A stretch of 64,000 bases of DNA. Origin: Oceanimonas sp. GK1 (GTDB taxonomy: Bacteria > Pseudomonadota > Gammaproteobacteria > Enterobacterales > Aeromonadaceae). Below, one piece after another: positions 29,847 through 38,763 of the stretch. The DNA lies in assembly GCF_000243075.1 (NCBI RefSeq), contig NC_016745.1:177501-241500 (forward strand). Direction: 5' to 3'. Below the pieces are notes generated by a model. The model ran no database searches. It saw only the letters and a program-made list of their open reading frames with translations, and had not been told where the DNA came from. The position numbers were made by a program, and so were the translations under genes. The stretch's first letter is position 1, and every line of letters begins with the position of its first letter.

Positions 29847-32279
29847 TTACAGCGCCGCCAGCAACTGCCACAGATCCGCCTGCACGGCGGCGGCAGTGAC
29901 CTCCCGGCCGGCGCCGGGTCCCTGGATCACCATGGGGTTCTGGCGATAGTGGCGGGTTTCAATGGCAAACACATTGTCGCCCGGACGCAGGGGAACAAAG
30001 GGGTGGTTCAGCGGCACCACTTCCAGCCCCACGCTGGCCTCGCCGCTCTCGGCATTGAAACGGGCCACATGGCGCAGCACGCCGCCCTGCTCCTGCGCAT
30101 CGGCCAGCCGTCCAGCCAGGGCGGCATCGAGCCGATGCAGGCGGTCCAGGGCCTCGCTTTTGCCGAGGCTGGCCATGTCGTCGGGTACCAGGCTGGCCAC
30201 CGTCACCCGCTCCGGATCGAGATCAAAGCCGGCTTCCCGGGCCAGGATCACCAGCTTGCGCTTGACGTCCTGGCCGCTGAGATCGTCCCGGGGGTCCGGC
30301 TCGGTCAGGCCCTGCTGCCAGGCCTGCAGCACCAGCTCGGAAAACGGCTGGCTGCCGTCATAATGCTGGAACAGCCAGCTCAGGCTGCCGGAAAAGATAC
30401 CGCTGATGGCCCGCACCGGCTCCCCCGACTGGCGCAACTGGTGCAGACTGCTCTGTACCGGCAGGCCGGCGCCCACGGTGGCGTTACTGAGAAACTTCAC
30501 CCTGTGCTCGGCCAGCGTCTGCTTCAGTTGCAGGTAAAAAGGCTGGGCGCTGGCACCGGCATGCTTGTTGGCGGCGATCAGGTGAATGTGCTGCTGCACC
30601 AGGGCCGGATAATACTGCACCAGCTGCTCGGAGGCGGTGCAGTCCAGTGCCACCATGGTATCAAAGCCGTGCTCCTCCAGGTTTTCCAGCCAGTCGGGCC
30701 AGGCCAGGCGCTGGTGCTCAAAGTCATTGAGCACGCGATCCACCTCCAGCCCCTGGCTGGCGAGCATGGCCCCTTGCGAGTCAAACACCCCATACAGAGT
30801 CAGACGCACATTAAGCTCCTGCTCCAGCCGGGCTTTTTGCTCCTTGTACAGCCGCAGCCAGGCCTGGCCGATGTTGCCCCGACCAAACAGCAGCACGCCC
30901 ACCCGCCGGGGGCGGCTGAACAGGCTCTGGTGCAACCGCAGCAACAGCGGGTCCAGGGTGGTCTTGCGCACCACACCCACCAGGCTGAGGCCGTTTTGCG
31001 CCGGCTGAATAAACTCCAGCGGTTGCTCATTGAGGGCATGATAAAACTGCAGGCACTGCTCGGCCTGGACGGTGACGTTCTTGCCCACCAGCGCCACCAG
31101 GGAGAAGCCTTCCCGCTGCTGCAGGCCTTCAAAGCCACCGGCGGGCTGATGATCCCTGAGCTGCAAAAACGCCTGTTCGGCCTGCTCCCGGGTATAGGCA
31201 ATCTGCCACAGCTTGCGCTCGGGCCGGCGCTTGCAGGCCAATGGCGCCAGCTCCCGCCGGGCAAGCCAGTCGGTAAGGGCATCCACCCGCTCCTGATAAC
31301 GGTCGGGAATGGTCATTTCCACCAGCACGGTGTCGTCCACCGCGGTGACAATGCGCGCGCCCTGCTCCCGCCGCGACCGGCGCTCGATACGGGTATGGCC
31401 GTCGTCCGGGTGGTAACTGCAGCGCAGCATCAACTGCTGGCGACTGGCGGCCACCGGCCCCAGGGTGCGGCTGTGCAGCACCGGCGATCCCAGCCGGGCC
31501 AGCTCGGCGGCCTCGGGCAGCGCCAGCCGGGTCAGCAGCCGGGCCTCGGGAATACGCCGCGGATCGGCACTGAACACCCCGGGCACATCGCTCCAGATGG
31601 TGGTGTGGGAGCTGTCGGCCAGGGCCGCCAGCAGGGTGGCACTGAAGTCGGAGCCGTTACGCCCCAGCAGCCGGGTATTGCCGTCGTCGTCGGCGGCGAT
31701 AAAGCCGGTCACCACCAGTATTTGCTGCCCCTGCCTGGCCAGAATATCGGCCAGCAACCGGCGCGACTGCTCTTCCTGCACCCGCACCGGGGCACCGGAC
31801 ACCCGCAGAAAACGGCGCGCATCCAGACTGGCGGCAGACAGCCCCTGGCTGCACAGCACCTGCGCCAGCAGCCGGGATGACCAGACTTCGCCGAACGACT
31901 GAATAAAGCTGCGCTGATGGTCGTCAAGCCGGCTCTGCTCCAGCACTCGGGCAATGGTGGCAATGTCCTGGTCCAGTGCCGCCAGCAGGGGTGGGGTTTC
32001 GGTGGCGGGCAGCGCGCTTTCAATCAGGTTGCGCTGAAAGGCGTGCAGCCCCGCCAGCGCTTCGCCCGCGGCGGTATCGCCACTGGCGAACAGGCTGAGC
32101 AGCTCAATCAGCCGGTTGGTGGTCTTGCCCGGGGCCGACACCACGATCAGGGCGTCGGGCTGCTGCAGCCGGTGAATAATGCCGGCAACCCGGTGAAAAC
32201 AGGCGGCATCGGCCAGGCTGCTGCCGCCAAACTTGTGCACCGGTCGCTGGGCGCCGGCCTCGGGCTCGAGAGTGGTCAT
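29847..32279 (-). CDS. metL: Bifunctional aspartate kinase II / homoserine dehydrogenase II
   Basis: MetL phosphorylates aspartate and reduces aspartate semialdehyde to homoserine, feeding methionine synthesis. The 810-residue frame equals the E. coli MetL length. The kinase part (about residues 1-300) shows [10 protein letters not shown] and [17 protein letters not shown]; the dehydrogenase part (about 465-810) shows [16 protein letters not shown] and [21 protein letters not shown] central ACT-like linker lies between them. The divergence from the ThrA type and the junction with metB identify it as MetL. Its ATG begins directly after the metB stop, so translation is coupled and MetJ control is expected. 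Confidence 0.97.
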   Translation of the reverse strand: MTTLEPEAGAQRPVHKFGGSSLADAACFHRVAGIIHRLQQPDALIVVSAPGKTTNRLIELLSLFASGDTAAGEALAGLHAFQRNLIESALPATETPPLLAALDQDIATIARVLEQSRLDDHQRSFIQSFGEVWSSRLLAQVLCSQGLSAASLDARRFLRVSGAPVRVQEEQSRRLLADILARQGQQILVVTGFIAADDDGNTRLLGRNGSDFSATLLAALADSSHTTIWSDVPGVFSADPRRIPEARLLTRLALPEAAELARLGSPVLHSRTLGPVAASRQQLMLRCSYHPDDGHTRIERRSRREQGARIVTAVDDTVLVEMTIPDRYQERVDALTDWLARRELAPLACKRRPERKLWQIAYTREQAEQAFLQLRDHQPAGGFEGLQQREGFSLVALVGKNVTVQAEQCLQFYHALNEQPLEFIQPAQNGLSLVGVVRKTTLDPLLLRLHQSLFSRPRRVGVLLFGRGNIGQAWLRLYKEQKARLEQELNVRLTLYGVFDSQGAMLASQGLEVDRVLNDFEHQRLAWPDWLENLEEHGFDTMVALDCTASEQLVQYYPALVQQHIHLIAANKHAGASAQPFYLQLKQTLAEHRVKFLSNATVGAGLPVQSSLHQLRQSGEPVRAISGIFSGSLSWLFQHYDGSQPFSELVLQAWQQGLTEPDPRDDLSGQDVKRKLVILAREAGFDLDPERVTVASLVPDDMASLGKSEALDRLHRLDAALAGRLADAQEQGGVLRHVARFNAESGEASVGLEVVPLNHPFVPLRPGDNVFAIETRHYRQNPMVIQGPGAGREVTAAAVQADLWQLLAAL

Positions 32280-33440
32280 TTACTTGCTGAGTACCTTGAA
32301 TGCGTTTTCCAGATCGTGGATCAGATCGCCACTGTCCTCAATGCCCACCGATACCCGCAACAGCTGCGGGCTGATGCCGGCCTCGGCCAGGGCTTGCGGG
32401 CTCATGGCGGCATGGGTCATGGTGGCCGGGTGGGCGATCAGGCTTTCCACCCCGCCCAGGGATTCGGCCAGGGAGAACAGTTGCAGCTGCTGCAAAAAGG
32501 CCTTGAGGCCGGCTTCGTCTGCATCCAGCTCAAAGCTGAGCATGGCGCCAAAGCCGCTTTGCTGGCGGGCGGCAATGGCGTGGCCCGGGTTGCCCGGCAG
32601 GCTGGGATGATAGACCGCTTTCACCTTCGGCTGGCTTTGCAAAAAGGCCACCAGCGCCTCGGCGTTTTCACAGTGCTGACGCATGCGCACCCCCAGGGTA
32701 CGCAGGCCGCGCAGGGTGAGGTAGTTGTCAAAGGCGGAGCCGGTCAGCCCCAGGCAGTTGGCCCACCAGCGCAGCTGCTCAGCCAGATCCGGATCCGCCG
32801 CCACCACGGCGCCACCCAGGGCGTCGGAGTGGCCGTTGATGTACTTGGTGGTGGAGTGCAGCACCAGATCGGCGCCCAGGGCCAGGGGCTGTTGCAGCGC
32901 CGGCGACAAAAAGGTGTTGTCCACCACGCTGAGGGCACCCACTTCCCGGGCGGCGCGGCACAGCGCCTGAATGTCCACCACCCGCAGCAACGGGTTGGAC
33001 GGGGTTTCAATCCACAGCATGCGCGGCTGGCGGGCCATGACCGCCGCCAGGGCCTCGGCGTCGGTCTGATCCACATAAGCCAGCTCAAACAGGCCCTTGG
33101 CGGCCAGGGAGTTGAACAGCCGCTGGCTGCCGCCGTAGCAGTCGTGGGGCACCACCAGCAGATCGCCGGGTTGCAGCTGGGAGGTCACGATCAAATTGAT
33201 GGCGCCCAGGCCGCTGGCGGTCACCGCCGCGCCAGCGCCGCCTTCCAGGTGGGTCAGGGCGTCGAGCAAGGTCTGGCGGGTAGGGTTGCCGGAGCGGGCG
33301 TAGTCGAACTGGCGCTTCTGATTAAAGTCGGCAAAGGTGTAGGTGCTGCTCAGATAGATGGGCGGCACCACGGCGCCGTGCTGAGTGTCGCTCTCAAGGC
33401 CGGTACGAACGGCATAAGTCTGAGTCTTGTAGTCTGGCAT
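32280..33440 (-). CDS. metB: Cystathionine gamma-synthase
   Basis: MetB joins O-succinylhomoserine with cysteine to give cystathionine, using PLP. The ATG chosen gives [20 protein letters not shown] and 386 residues, exactly the E. coli length. The frame stays open much further upstream (to 33980), but that part is antisense to metJ. The PLP lysine lies in [19 protein letters not shown] (about residues 190-208), and [16 protein letters not shown] near 46-61 is typical. It forms metBL, diverging from metJ over MET boxes. Confidence 0.97.
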   Translation of the reverse strand: MPDYKTQTYAVRTGLESDTQHGAVVPPIYLSSTYTFADFNQKRQFDYARSGNPTRQTLLDALTHLEGGAGAAVTASGLGAINLIVTSQLQPGDLLVVPHDCYGGSQRLFNSLAAKGLFELAYVDQTDAEALAAVMARQPRMLWIETPSNPLLRVVDIQALCRAAREVGALSVVDNTFLSPALQQPLALGADLVLHSTTKYINGHSDALGGAVVAADPDLAEQLRWWANCLGLTGSAFDNYLTLRGLRTLGVRMRQHCENAEALVAFLQSQPKVKAVYHPSLPGNPGHAIAARQQSGFGAMLSFELDADEAGLKAFLQQLQLFSLAESLGGVESLIAHPATMTHAAMSPQALAEAGISPQLLRVSVGIEDSGDLIHDLENAFKVLSK

Positions 33441-33492
33441 GTCCTTCTCCTTTGCGCACGGCAGCCTGAAACGGGAAAATTTCGCGTAGCGC

Positions 33493-33521
33493 ACAGTACC
33501 CCAGCAGGAAAAAGCCGTCAA
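33493..33521 (-). promoter_or_regulatory. metB promoter overlapped by MET boxes
   Basis: On the minus strand, TTGACG (33516-33521) and TACTGT (33493-33498) are 17 bases apart, about 50 bases upstream of the metB ATG. The -35 hexamer lies inside the MET-box array, so MetJ binding would block RNA polymerase. Confidence 0.65.
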
Positions 33522-33536
33522 GCCATCCGGACATCC
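33513..33536. promoter_or_regulatory. MET-box array (MetJ operator)
   Basis: Three adjoining 8-base units, AGCCGTCA, AGCCATCC and GGACATCC, match the MET-box consensus AGACGTCT at 5-6 of 8 positions each. Tandem, weakly conserved 8-mers between metB and metJ are the standard arrangement for MetJ, which binds cooperatively with S-adenosylmethionine. Confidence 0.7.
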
Positions 33537-33555
33537 ATAAGGCTTTGCCGTTGGA

Positions 33556-33584
33556 TTGCCAACACAAAATGCAGGGGTTACAAT
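33556..33584 (+). promoter_or_regulatory. metJ promoter
   Basis: TTGCCA (33556-33561) and TACAAT (33579-33584) are separated by 17 bases and lie about 35 bases upstream of the metJ ATG. The MET boxes lie just upstream, in line with autoregulation. Confidence 0.65.
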
Positions 33585-33617
33585 CCGCCGGAACCAATTC
33601 CCGAACGCAGGTGGACG

Positions 33618-33944
33618 ATGAAAACTGAATGGAACGGCGACTATATCAGCCCTTACGCCGAGCACGGCAAGAAAAGCGAGCAGGTCAAAAAGATCACCGT
33701 TTCCATCCCGCTCAAGGTGCTCAAGGTGCTCACCGACGAGCGCACCCGCCGCCAGGTCAACAACCTGCGTCATGCCACCAACAGCGAGCTGCTGTGCGAG
33801 GCCTTTCTGCACGCCTACACCGGACAGCCCCTGCCCCAGGACGAGGATCTGCGCAAAGATGTGCCCGATCAGATCCCCGCTCACGCCCGAGAGATCATGA
33901 CGGCGCTGGGCATCGAGATTGAGGATTTCGGGCAGGATGACTGA
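33618..33944 (+). CDS. metJ: Met repressor MetJ
   Basis: MetJ is the ribbon-helix-helix repressor of methionine genes, with S-adenosylmethionine as corepressor. The 108-residue frame starts [20 protein letters not shown] and contains [20 protein letters not shown] and [19 protein letters not shown], nearly identical to the E. coli protein (105 residues) through residue 75. The C-terminus is more divergent and acidic. The frame is open far upstream, but the family match starts here. It diverges from metBL. Confidence 0.97.
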   Translation: MKTEWNGDYISPYAEHGKKSEQVKKITVSIPLKVLKVLTDERTRRQVNNLRHATNSELLCEAFLHAYTGQPLPQDEDLRKDVPDQIPAHAREIMTALGIEIEDFGQDD

Positions 33945-33948
33945 ACGG

Positions 33949-33976
33949 AACAGGGGCGGCCATGGCCGCCCCTGTT
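33949..33976. terminator. Palindromic terminator between metJ and cysQ
   Basis: A perfect 28-base palindrome (AACAGGGGCGGCC and its complement) lies 4 bases after the metJ stop and 4 bases after the end of convergent cysQ. It lacks a long T-run, so it may act as a bidirectional stem-loop terminator of moderate strength. Confidence 0.6.
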
Positions 33977-33980
33977 GCAT

Positions 33981-34790
33981 TTAGACCTTCGCTTGCAGAA
34001 TGTCCTGCCAGGGCAGGTTTTCATCTCCCAGAGTAATAAAGTTGGGGTTGATCAGGCTGTCGCGCTCGTTGTAGCTGAGCCGCCCCAGTCCCAAATCCAG
34101 AATACGGCCCCCCGCCTCTTCCACGATGCACTGGGTGGCGCCGGTGTCCCACTCGCCGGTGGGGCCGATGCGCATGTACAGATCCGCCTGTCCTTCCGCC
34201 ACCAGGCACGACTTGAGCGAGCTGGAGCCCAGCGGCAGCAGGCGGTAGTCCAGATCGTCGGTGAGCCGGGAGCGCACCCAGTCCACGTTCTGCCGCCGGC
34301 TGATGGCAATGCGCAGGCTGCGAACCGGCTGGTGGTAATGGCGGGCACGTATGGGGGTGGTCTCGCCGTTGGCTTCCTTGAAGGCACCGTGACCGCGCAC
34401 CGCGTAATACATCAGATCGTGCACCGGGCCGTACACCACCCCCAGCACCGGCCGGCCGTGCTCGATCAGCGCAATCATGGTGGAAAAGTCGCCACTGCCG
34501 GCAATAAACTCCTGGGTGCCGTCCAGCGGGTCCACCAGCCAGTAGCGGGACCAGGCGCGGCGCTCGGCCAGCGGAATGTCGCCGCCCTCTTCCGACAGCA
34601 CCGGAATATCCGCCAGGGCGCGCAGGGCCCGATCAAGGTAGGCGTGGGCCGCCAGATCGGCGCTGGTGACCGGGCTGTCGTCGTCTTTGCTTTGGGCCTG
34701 ATAGCGACCGCTGTTGTAGAGCGACAGGATCAATTGGCCGGATTCACGGGCTGCCGCCTTTACCCCCGGCAGCAGGGCACAGGTATCCAT
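33981..34790 (-). CDS. cysQ: 3'(2'),5'-bisphosphate nucleotidase CysQ
   Basis: CysQ removes the 3' phosphate of PAP made during sulfate assimilation. The 269-residue frame starts MDTCALLPGVKAAARESGQL; a longer in-frame start would run into the nudE stop. Inositol-monophosphatase-fold metal motifs are visible: LSEEGGDIPL (about residues 64-73), DPLDGTQEF (about 86-94) and GEWDTGATQCIVEEAGG (about 216-232). It follows nudE by 2 bases, a common pairing in gammaproteobacteria. Confidence 0.94.
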   Translation of the reverse strand: MDTCALLPGVKAAARESGQLILSLYNSGRYQAQSKDDDSPVTSADLAAHAYLDRALRALADIPVLSEEGGDIPLAERRAWSRYWLVDPLDGTQEFIAGSGDFSTMIALIEHGRPVLGVVYGPVHDLMYYAVRGHGAFKEANGETTPIRARHYHQPVRSLRIAISRRQNVDWVRSRLTDDLDYRLLPLGSSSLKSCLVAEGQADLYMRIGPTGEWDTGATQCIVEEAGGRILDLGLGRLSYNERDSLINPNFITLGDENLPWQDILQAKV

Positions 34791-34792
34791 GC

Positions 34793-35350
34793 TTATTCCT
34801 CTTTGTTGAGCCAGTCCTGCAACAAAAACAGACCACAAATGCTGCGGGCTTCGGAAAAATCGGGCCGGGCAATCAGCTCGTCCAGCCGGGCCAGGGGCCA
34901 GGGCACCACTTCCAGCGGCTCCGGCTCGTCCCCTTCCCGCTGTTCCGGATACAAGTTCCGTGCCAGCAAAATATCCATGCGGCTGCCAAAATAACCGGGT
35001 GCCAGGCTCACCTGCTTGAGCGGAATCAGTTCCCGGGCACCGTAACCCACTTCTTCCATCAGCTCCCGGTTGCCCGCCTCAAGGGGGGTTTCCCCCGGAT
35101 CGATCAGCCCCTTGGGAAAACCGAGTTCATAGCTGTGGGTGCCGGCGGAGTATTCCCGGATCAGCAACAGGGTGTCGTCGTCGAGCATGGGCACCAGCAT
35201 CACGGCCCCGCGGCTGCCCCCGCGCATTCTTTCATAGATACGTTCGACACCGTTACTGAAACGAAGGTGCACCGATTCCACCCGGAACAGGCGGCTTTCC
35301 GCCACCAGCTCGGTATGCAGTATTTTGGGTTTCTGTTTGTTTCCGGTCAT
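34793..35350 (-). CDS. nudE: ADP compounds hydrolase NudE
   Basis: NudE is a NUDIX hydrolase acting on ADP-ribose, NADH and Ap-type dinucleotides. The 185-residue frame (E. coli 186) starts MTGNKQKPKILHTELVAESR. The Nudix box is GLIDPGETPLEAGNRELMEE then VGYG (about residues 88-111). The segment DEPEPLEVVPWPLARLDELI and the C-terminal EARSICGLFLLQDWL match E. coli NudE closely. An alternative ATG two codons upstream cannot be excluded. It forms an operon with cysQ and diverges from hslR. Confidence 0.93.
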   Translation of the reverse strand: MTGNKQKPKILHTELVAESRLFRVESVHLRFSNGVERIYERMRGGSRGAVMLVPMLDDDTLLLIREYSAGTHSYELGFPKGLIDPGETPLEAGNRELMEEVGYGARELIPLKQVSLAPGYFGSRMDILLARNLYPEQREGDEPEPLEVVPWPLARLDELIARPDFSEARSICGLFLLQDWLNKEE

Positions 35351-35470
35351 GGCCATCCCGTGTTTTGACTCGCCCTTCCATGAGGTTATCGCAACTGGCG
35401 GCCAACGTCTGCCGCAGAATGGCCACAAAGCGTGATTTGCCGCGCCCTTTATACGCCGGTGCGGACCATC

Positions 35471-35479
35471 TGGTATAAT
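35471..35479 (+). promoter_or_regulatory. Extended -10 promoter of hslR-hslO
   Basis: TGGTATAAT combines a perfect TATAAT with the extended TGn motif, 31 bases upstream of the hslR ATG. No strong -35 is seen at normal spacing. A sigma-32 site was looked for but not recognised. Confidence 0.6.
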
Positions 35480-35510
35480 CGGGGTCCCGGTTTTGACGAG
35501 AGCGAGTACC

Positions 35511-35903
35511 ATGAACGGAAAAACGGATTCCGTACGGCTGGACAAATGGCTGTGGGCCGCCCGCTTTTACAAGACCCGCAGCCTGGCCCGGGAAATGATC
35601 GACGGCGGCAAGGTGCACTACAACGGCCAGCGCACCAAACCCGGTAAGGTGGTGGAAACCGGTGCCCTGGTTCGCCTGTGGCAGGGCCACGACGAACGGG
35701 AAGTGGTGGTGCAGGCCCTGTCCGACAAGCGCGGCAAGGCCGAAGCGGCGCAACAGCTATACCAGGAAACACAGGACAGCATTGAACGACGGGAACGCAA
35801 CGCCCAGGCGCGCAAACTCAACAGCCAGTTTGCCCCCAGCCCCGAGCGGCGGCCCGACAAGAAAGAAAGACGTACCCTGCTTCGCATCAAGCAGGGCAAC
35901 TGA
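35511..35903 (+). CDS. hslR: Ribosome-associated heat shock protein Hsp15
   Basis: Hsp15 binds 50S subunits carrying stalled nascent chains and helps recycle them. The 130-residue frame starts MNGKTDSVRLDKWLWAARFY, with an S4 RNA-binding domain at about residues 7-65 (KTRSLAREMIDGGKVHYNGQ) and a long basic C-terminal helix. E. coli Hsp15 has 133 residues. It is followed 18 bases later by hslO, as in E. coli. Confidence 0.95.
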   Translation: MNGKTDSVRLDKWLWAARFYKTRSLAREMIDGGKVHYNGQRTKPGKVVETGALVRLWQGHDEREVVVQALSDKRGKAEAAQQLYQETQDSIERRERNAQARKLNSQFAPSPERRPDKKERRTLLRIKQGN

Positions 35904-35921
35904 GCCGAGACAGGACCCATT

Positions 35922-36785
35922 ATGAACAAACCCGATCAACTTCACCGTTATCTGTTCGACCATTACCAGGTTCGCGGCGAGCTGGTACAGCTGCAGCACA
36001 GCTTTCAGCAGGTGCTTGAAGGTCAGCCCTATCCGCTGCCGGTGCAACGGCTGCTGGGCGAGCTGCTCACCGCCACCAGCCTGCTCACCGCCACCCTCAA
36101 GTTCGAAGGTCACATCACGGTACAACTGCAGGGCGACGGCCCGGTCAGCCTGGCGGTGATCAACGGCGATCACAATCAGCAACTGCGTGGCGTGGCCCGC
36201 TGGCAGGGGCAGGTTCCCGACAGCACCCGGCTGGCCGACCTGGTGGGCAAGGGCTATATCGCCATTACCATTACCCCCGACGACGGCGAACGTTACCAGG
36301 GCGTGGTGGAGTTGCATGAAAGCTCCCTCGCCGCCAGCCTGGAAAACTACTTCGCCCAGTCGGAGCAGCTGGCCACCCGTATCTGGCTGTTTACCGGCCT
36401 GCAGGGCGCCACCCCGGCCGCCGCCGGCATGCTGCTGCAGGCCCTGCCCAGTGAGGAAGAGGGCCAGCAGGACGACTTCGCCCATCTGGAAGCCCTGACC
36501 GATACCGTCAAGGCCGAAGAGCTGCTGCAACTGGATGCCCAGGAAGTGCTGTACCGGCTTTACAACCAGGAAGCGGTGCGGGTGTTCGATCCGCAAGCCG
36601 TCAGCTTCAAGTGCACCTGCTCCAAGGAAAAGTGCGAGCAGGCGCTGCTGCAGGTAGGCCAGCAGGAAGCCATGGAAATCATTCAGGAGCAGGGCAAGAT
36701 CGAGATGCACTGCGACTACTGCGGCCATCACTACCGCTTTGACGGCAGCGACGTGCAGAGCCTGTTCGAGCAGACCCTGCACTGA
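35922..36785 (+). CDS. hslO: Hsp33 redox-regulated chaperone
   Basis: Hsp33 becomes an active holdase on oxidative stress through its zinc-bound C-terminal cysteines. The 287-residue frame starts [20 protein letters not shown]. The zinc site is complete: CTC in [15 protein letters not shown] (about residues 228-242) and CDYC at about 264-267. The length is near that of E. coli Hsp33 (292). It is in an operon with hslR and ends in a terminator at 36808-36842. Confidence 0.96.
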   Translation: MNKPDQLHRYLFDHYQVRGELVQLQHSFQQVLEGQPYPLPVQRLLGELLTATSLLTATLKFEGHITVQLQGDGPVSLAVINGDHNQQLRGVARWQGQVPDSTRLADLVGKGYIAITITPDDGERYQGVVELHESSLAASLENYFAQSEQLATRIWLFTGLQGATPAAAGMLLQALPSEEEGQQDDFAHLEALTDTVKAEELLQLDAQEVLYRLYNQEAVRVFDPQAVSFKCTCSKEKCEQALLQVGQQEAMEIIQEQGKIEMHCDYCGHHYRFDGSDVQSLFEQTLH

Positions 36786-36807
36786 GCAGAGAAGGTCAGC
36801 GCTCAGT

Positions 36808-36842
36808 CCCGGGGCGGCCTCACCGGCCCGGGTTTATTTTTT
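36808..36842 (+). terminator. Intrinsic terminator of hslR-hslO
   Basis: A ten-base-pair GC-rich stem with one mismatch (CCCGGGGCGG with CCGGCCCGGG, loop CCTCA) is followed by a T-rich tail (TTTATTTTTT). It lies 22 bases after the hslO stop. Confidence 0.8.
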
Positions 36843-37090
36843 AACGTTTCCCTTACTCACACCGCCCAACTTGCCCTGTTTGTTCATTAATAATCAAAAT
36901 AAAAGCACAGCACATTAACAGTACAGCAGCATAAAAAACGCCATTTTCACCAACATTCTCTTAATTCGTGTCGCAAAATTATAAATTTTGAAGCAGATCC
37001 CCTAATTGATATTTAAATCTTGATATCCTCAGGTTTCAAAAAATTCAAATAACCAAGCAAACCCCTCTGTACCAAATCCAGGAGTGAACA
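36843..37090 (+). promoter_or_regulatory. AT-rich pckA upstream region with 17-bp inverted repeat
   Basis: This 248-base gene-free stretch is AT-rich compared with its neighbours. It contains an exact inverted repeat CAAAATT-ATA-AATTTTG at 36974-36990. Just after it, TTGAAG (36988-36993) and TATTTA are 16 bases apart, a possible promoter overlapping the repeat. E. coli pckA is under CRP and Cra control, but neither consensus was convincing here. An AGGAGTG ribosome binding site precedes the ATG. Confidence 0.45.
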
Positions 37091-38703
37091 ATGACGCCCA
37101 AGGCGCAACAACTAGGCTTGTCCCGCTACGGTATTACCGACGTCACCGAAGTGCTTTACAACCCTTCCTACGATCTGCTGTTTGAAGAAGAAACCCGTGC
37201 CGATCTGGAAGGCTTCGAGAAGGGCGTGGTCACCAGCCTGGGCGCCGTGGCCGTGGATACCGGTATCTTTACCGGCCGCTCCCCCAAAGACAAATACATA
37301 GTGCGCGACGACGTGACCCGCGACACCGTGTGGTGGGCCGATCAGGGCAAGAACGACAACAAGCCCATGAGCCAGGACACCTGGGAACAGCTCAAGGGCC
37401 TGGTCACCCAACAGCTGTCCGGCAAGCGCCTGTTTGTGGTGGACACCTTCTGTGGCGCCAACGCCGACACTCGCCTGGCGGTGCGCTTCATCACCGAGGT
37501 GGCCTGGCAGGCGCACTCGTGAAGAACATGTTCATTCGTCCGAGCGATGCCGAGCTGGAAAACTTCGAGCCCGATTTCGTGGTGATGAACGGTGCCAAAT
37601 GCACCAACCCCAACTGGCAGGAGCAGGGCCTGAACAGCGAGAACTTCGTGGCCTTCAACCTGACCGAGCGGGTACAGCTGATCGGCGGTACCTGGTACGG
37701 CGGCGAAATGAAAAAGGGCATGTTCTCCATGATGAACTACCTGCTGCCGCTGAAGGGCATTGCCTCCATGCACTGCTCCGCCAACGTGGGCCAGGACGGC
37801 GACGTGGCCGTTTTCTTCGGCCTGTCCGGCACCGGCAAAACCACCCTGTCTACCGATCCCAACCGCCAGCTGATCGGCGACGACGAGCATGGCTGGGACG
37901 ACGACGGCGTGTTCAACTTTGAAGGCGGCTGCTATGCCAAGACCATCAAGCTGAGCCAGGAAAACGAGCCGGAAATCTACGCCGCCATTCGCCGCGACGC
38001 CCTGCTGGAAAACGTCACCGTGCGGGAAGACGGCACCGTCGACTTTGACGATGGCTCCAAGACCGAGAACACCCGGGTGTCCTACCCCATCCACCACATC
38101 GACAACATCGTCAAGCCGGTGTCCAAGGCCGGTCACGCCAAGAAGGTGATCTTCCTCACCGCCGACGCCTTTGGCGTGCTGCCGCCGGTGGCCAAGCTGA
38201 CCCGGGATCAGGCCCAGTATCACTTCCTGTCGGGCTTTACCGCCAAGCTGGCCGGTACCGAGCGGGGCATCACCGAGCCCACCCCGACCTTCTCCAGCTG
38301 CTTTGGTGCGGCCTTCCTGAGCCTGCACCCGACCCAGTATGCCGACGTGCTGGCCAAGCGCATGGACGCCGTGGGTGCCGAAGCCTACCTGGTGAACACC
38401 GGCTGGAACGGCACCGGCAAGCGGATTTCCATCAAGGCGACCCGTGCCATCATCAACGCCATCCTCGACGGCTCCATCGAGAACAGCGACTTCGTTACCC
38501 TGCCCTATTTCAACGTGGCCATTCCCACCGAACTGCAGGGCGTGGAAGACGCGTCCATCCTGGATCCGCGCAACACCTATGCCGACGCCGATCACTGGGA
38601 TACCAAGGCCCAGGATCTGGCCCAGCGCTTTGTGAACAACTTCGAGAAGTTCACCGACACCAAGGAAGGGCAGGCCCTGGTGGCCGCCGGCCCGCAGCTG
38701 TAA
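37091..38703 (+). pseudogene. pckA: Phosphoenolpyruvate carboxykinase (ATP) with a one-base frameshift
   Basis: PckA converts oxaloacetate to PEP for gluconeogenesis. The gene is full length (about 537 residues if corrected, E. coli 540) but split into two frames. The first frame (37091-37522) starts [20 protein letters not shown] and reaches [10 protein letters not shown], then stops. The second picks up at [20 protein letters not shown] and continues to the normal end LVAAGPQL. E. coli has AHFVKNM at the junction, so one T of the Phe codon is missing at 37517-37518. All active-site motifs downstream are intact ([22 protein letters not shown]), so the break is recent or a sequencing error. 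As written, the product would be a 143-residue fragment. Confidence 0.92.
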
Positions 38704-38724
38704 GCTCGGCTCAATACAGCCCAT

Positions 38725-38753
38725 AAAAAACCCCGGCTTCGGCCGGGGTTTTT
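38725..38753 (+). terminator. Intrinsic terminator after pckA
   Basis: The stem CCCCGGC / GCCGGGG with a TTCG loop is followed by five T and preceded by six A. It lies about 25 bases after the pckA stop and can also act on the convergent GGDEF-EAL gene. Confidence 0.9.
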
Positions 38754-38763
38754 CGTTTGGGCA

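Noticed and set aside
29949-31880. 643-codon plus-strand frame
   Set aside because: Antisense to metL, with low-complexity Gln/Gly/His/Pro composition typical of a shadow frame.
31917-33617. Long upstream extension of the metJ frame
   Set aside because: It is antisense to metB and metL; the MetJ family match begins only at 33618.
33441-33980. N-terminal extension of metB to 566 residues
   Set aside because: The extension is antisense to metJ and crosses the MET boxes. The ATG at 33440 gives exactly the E. coli MetB length.
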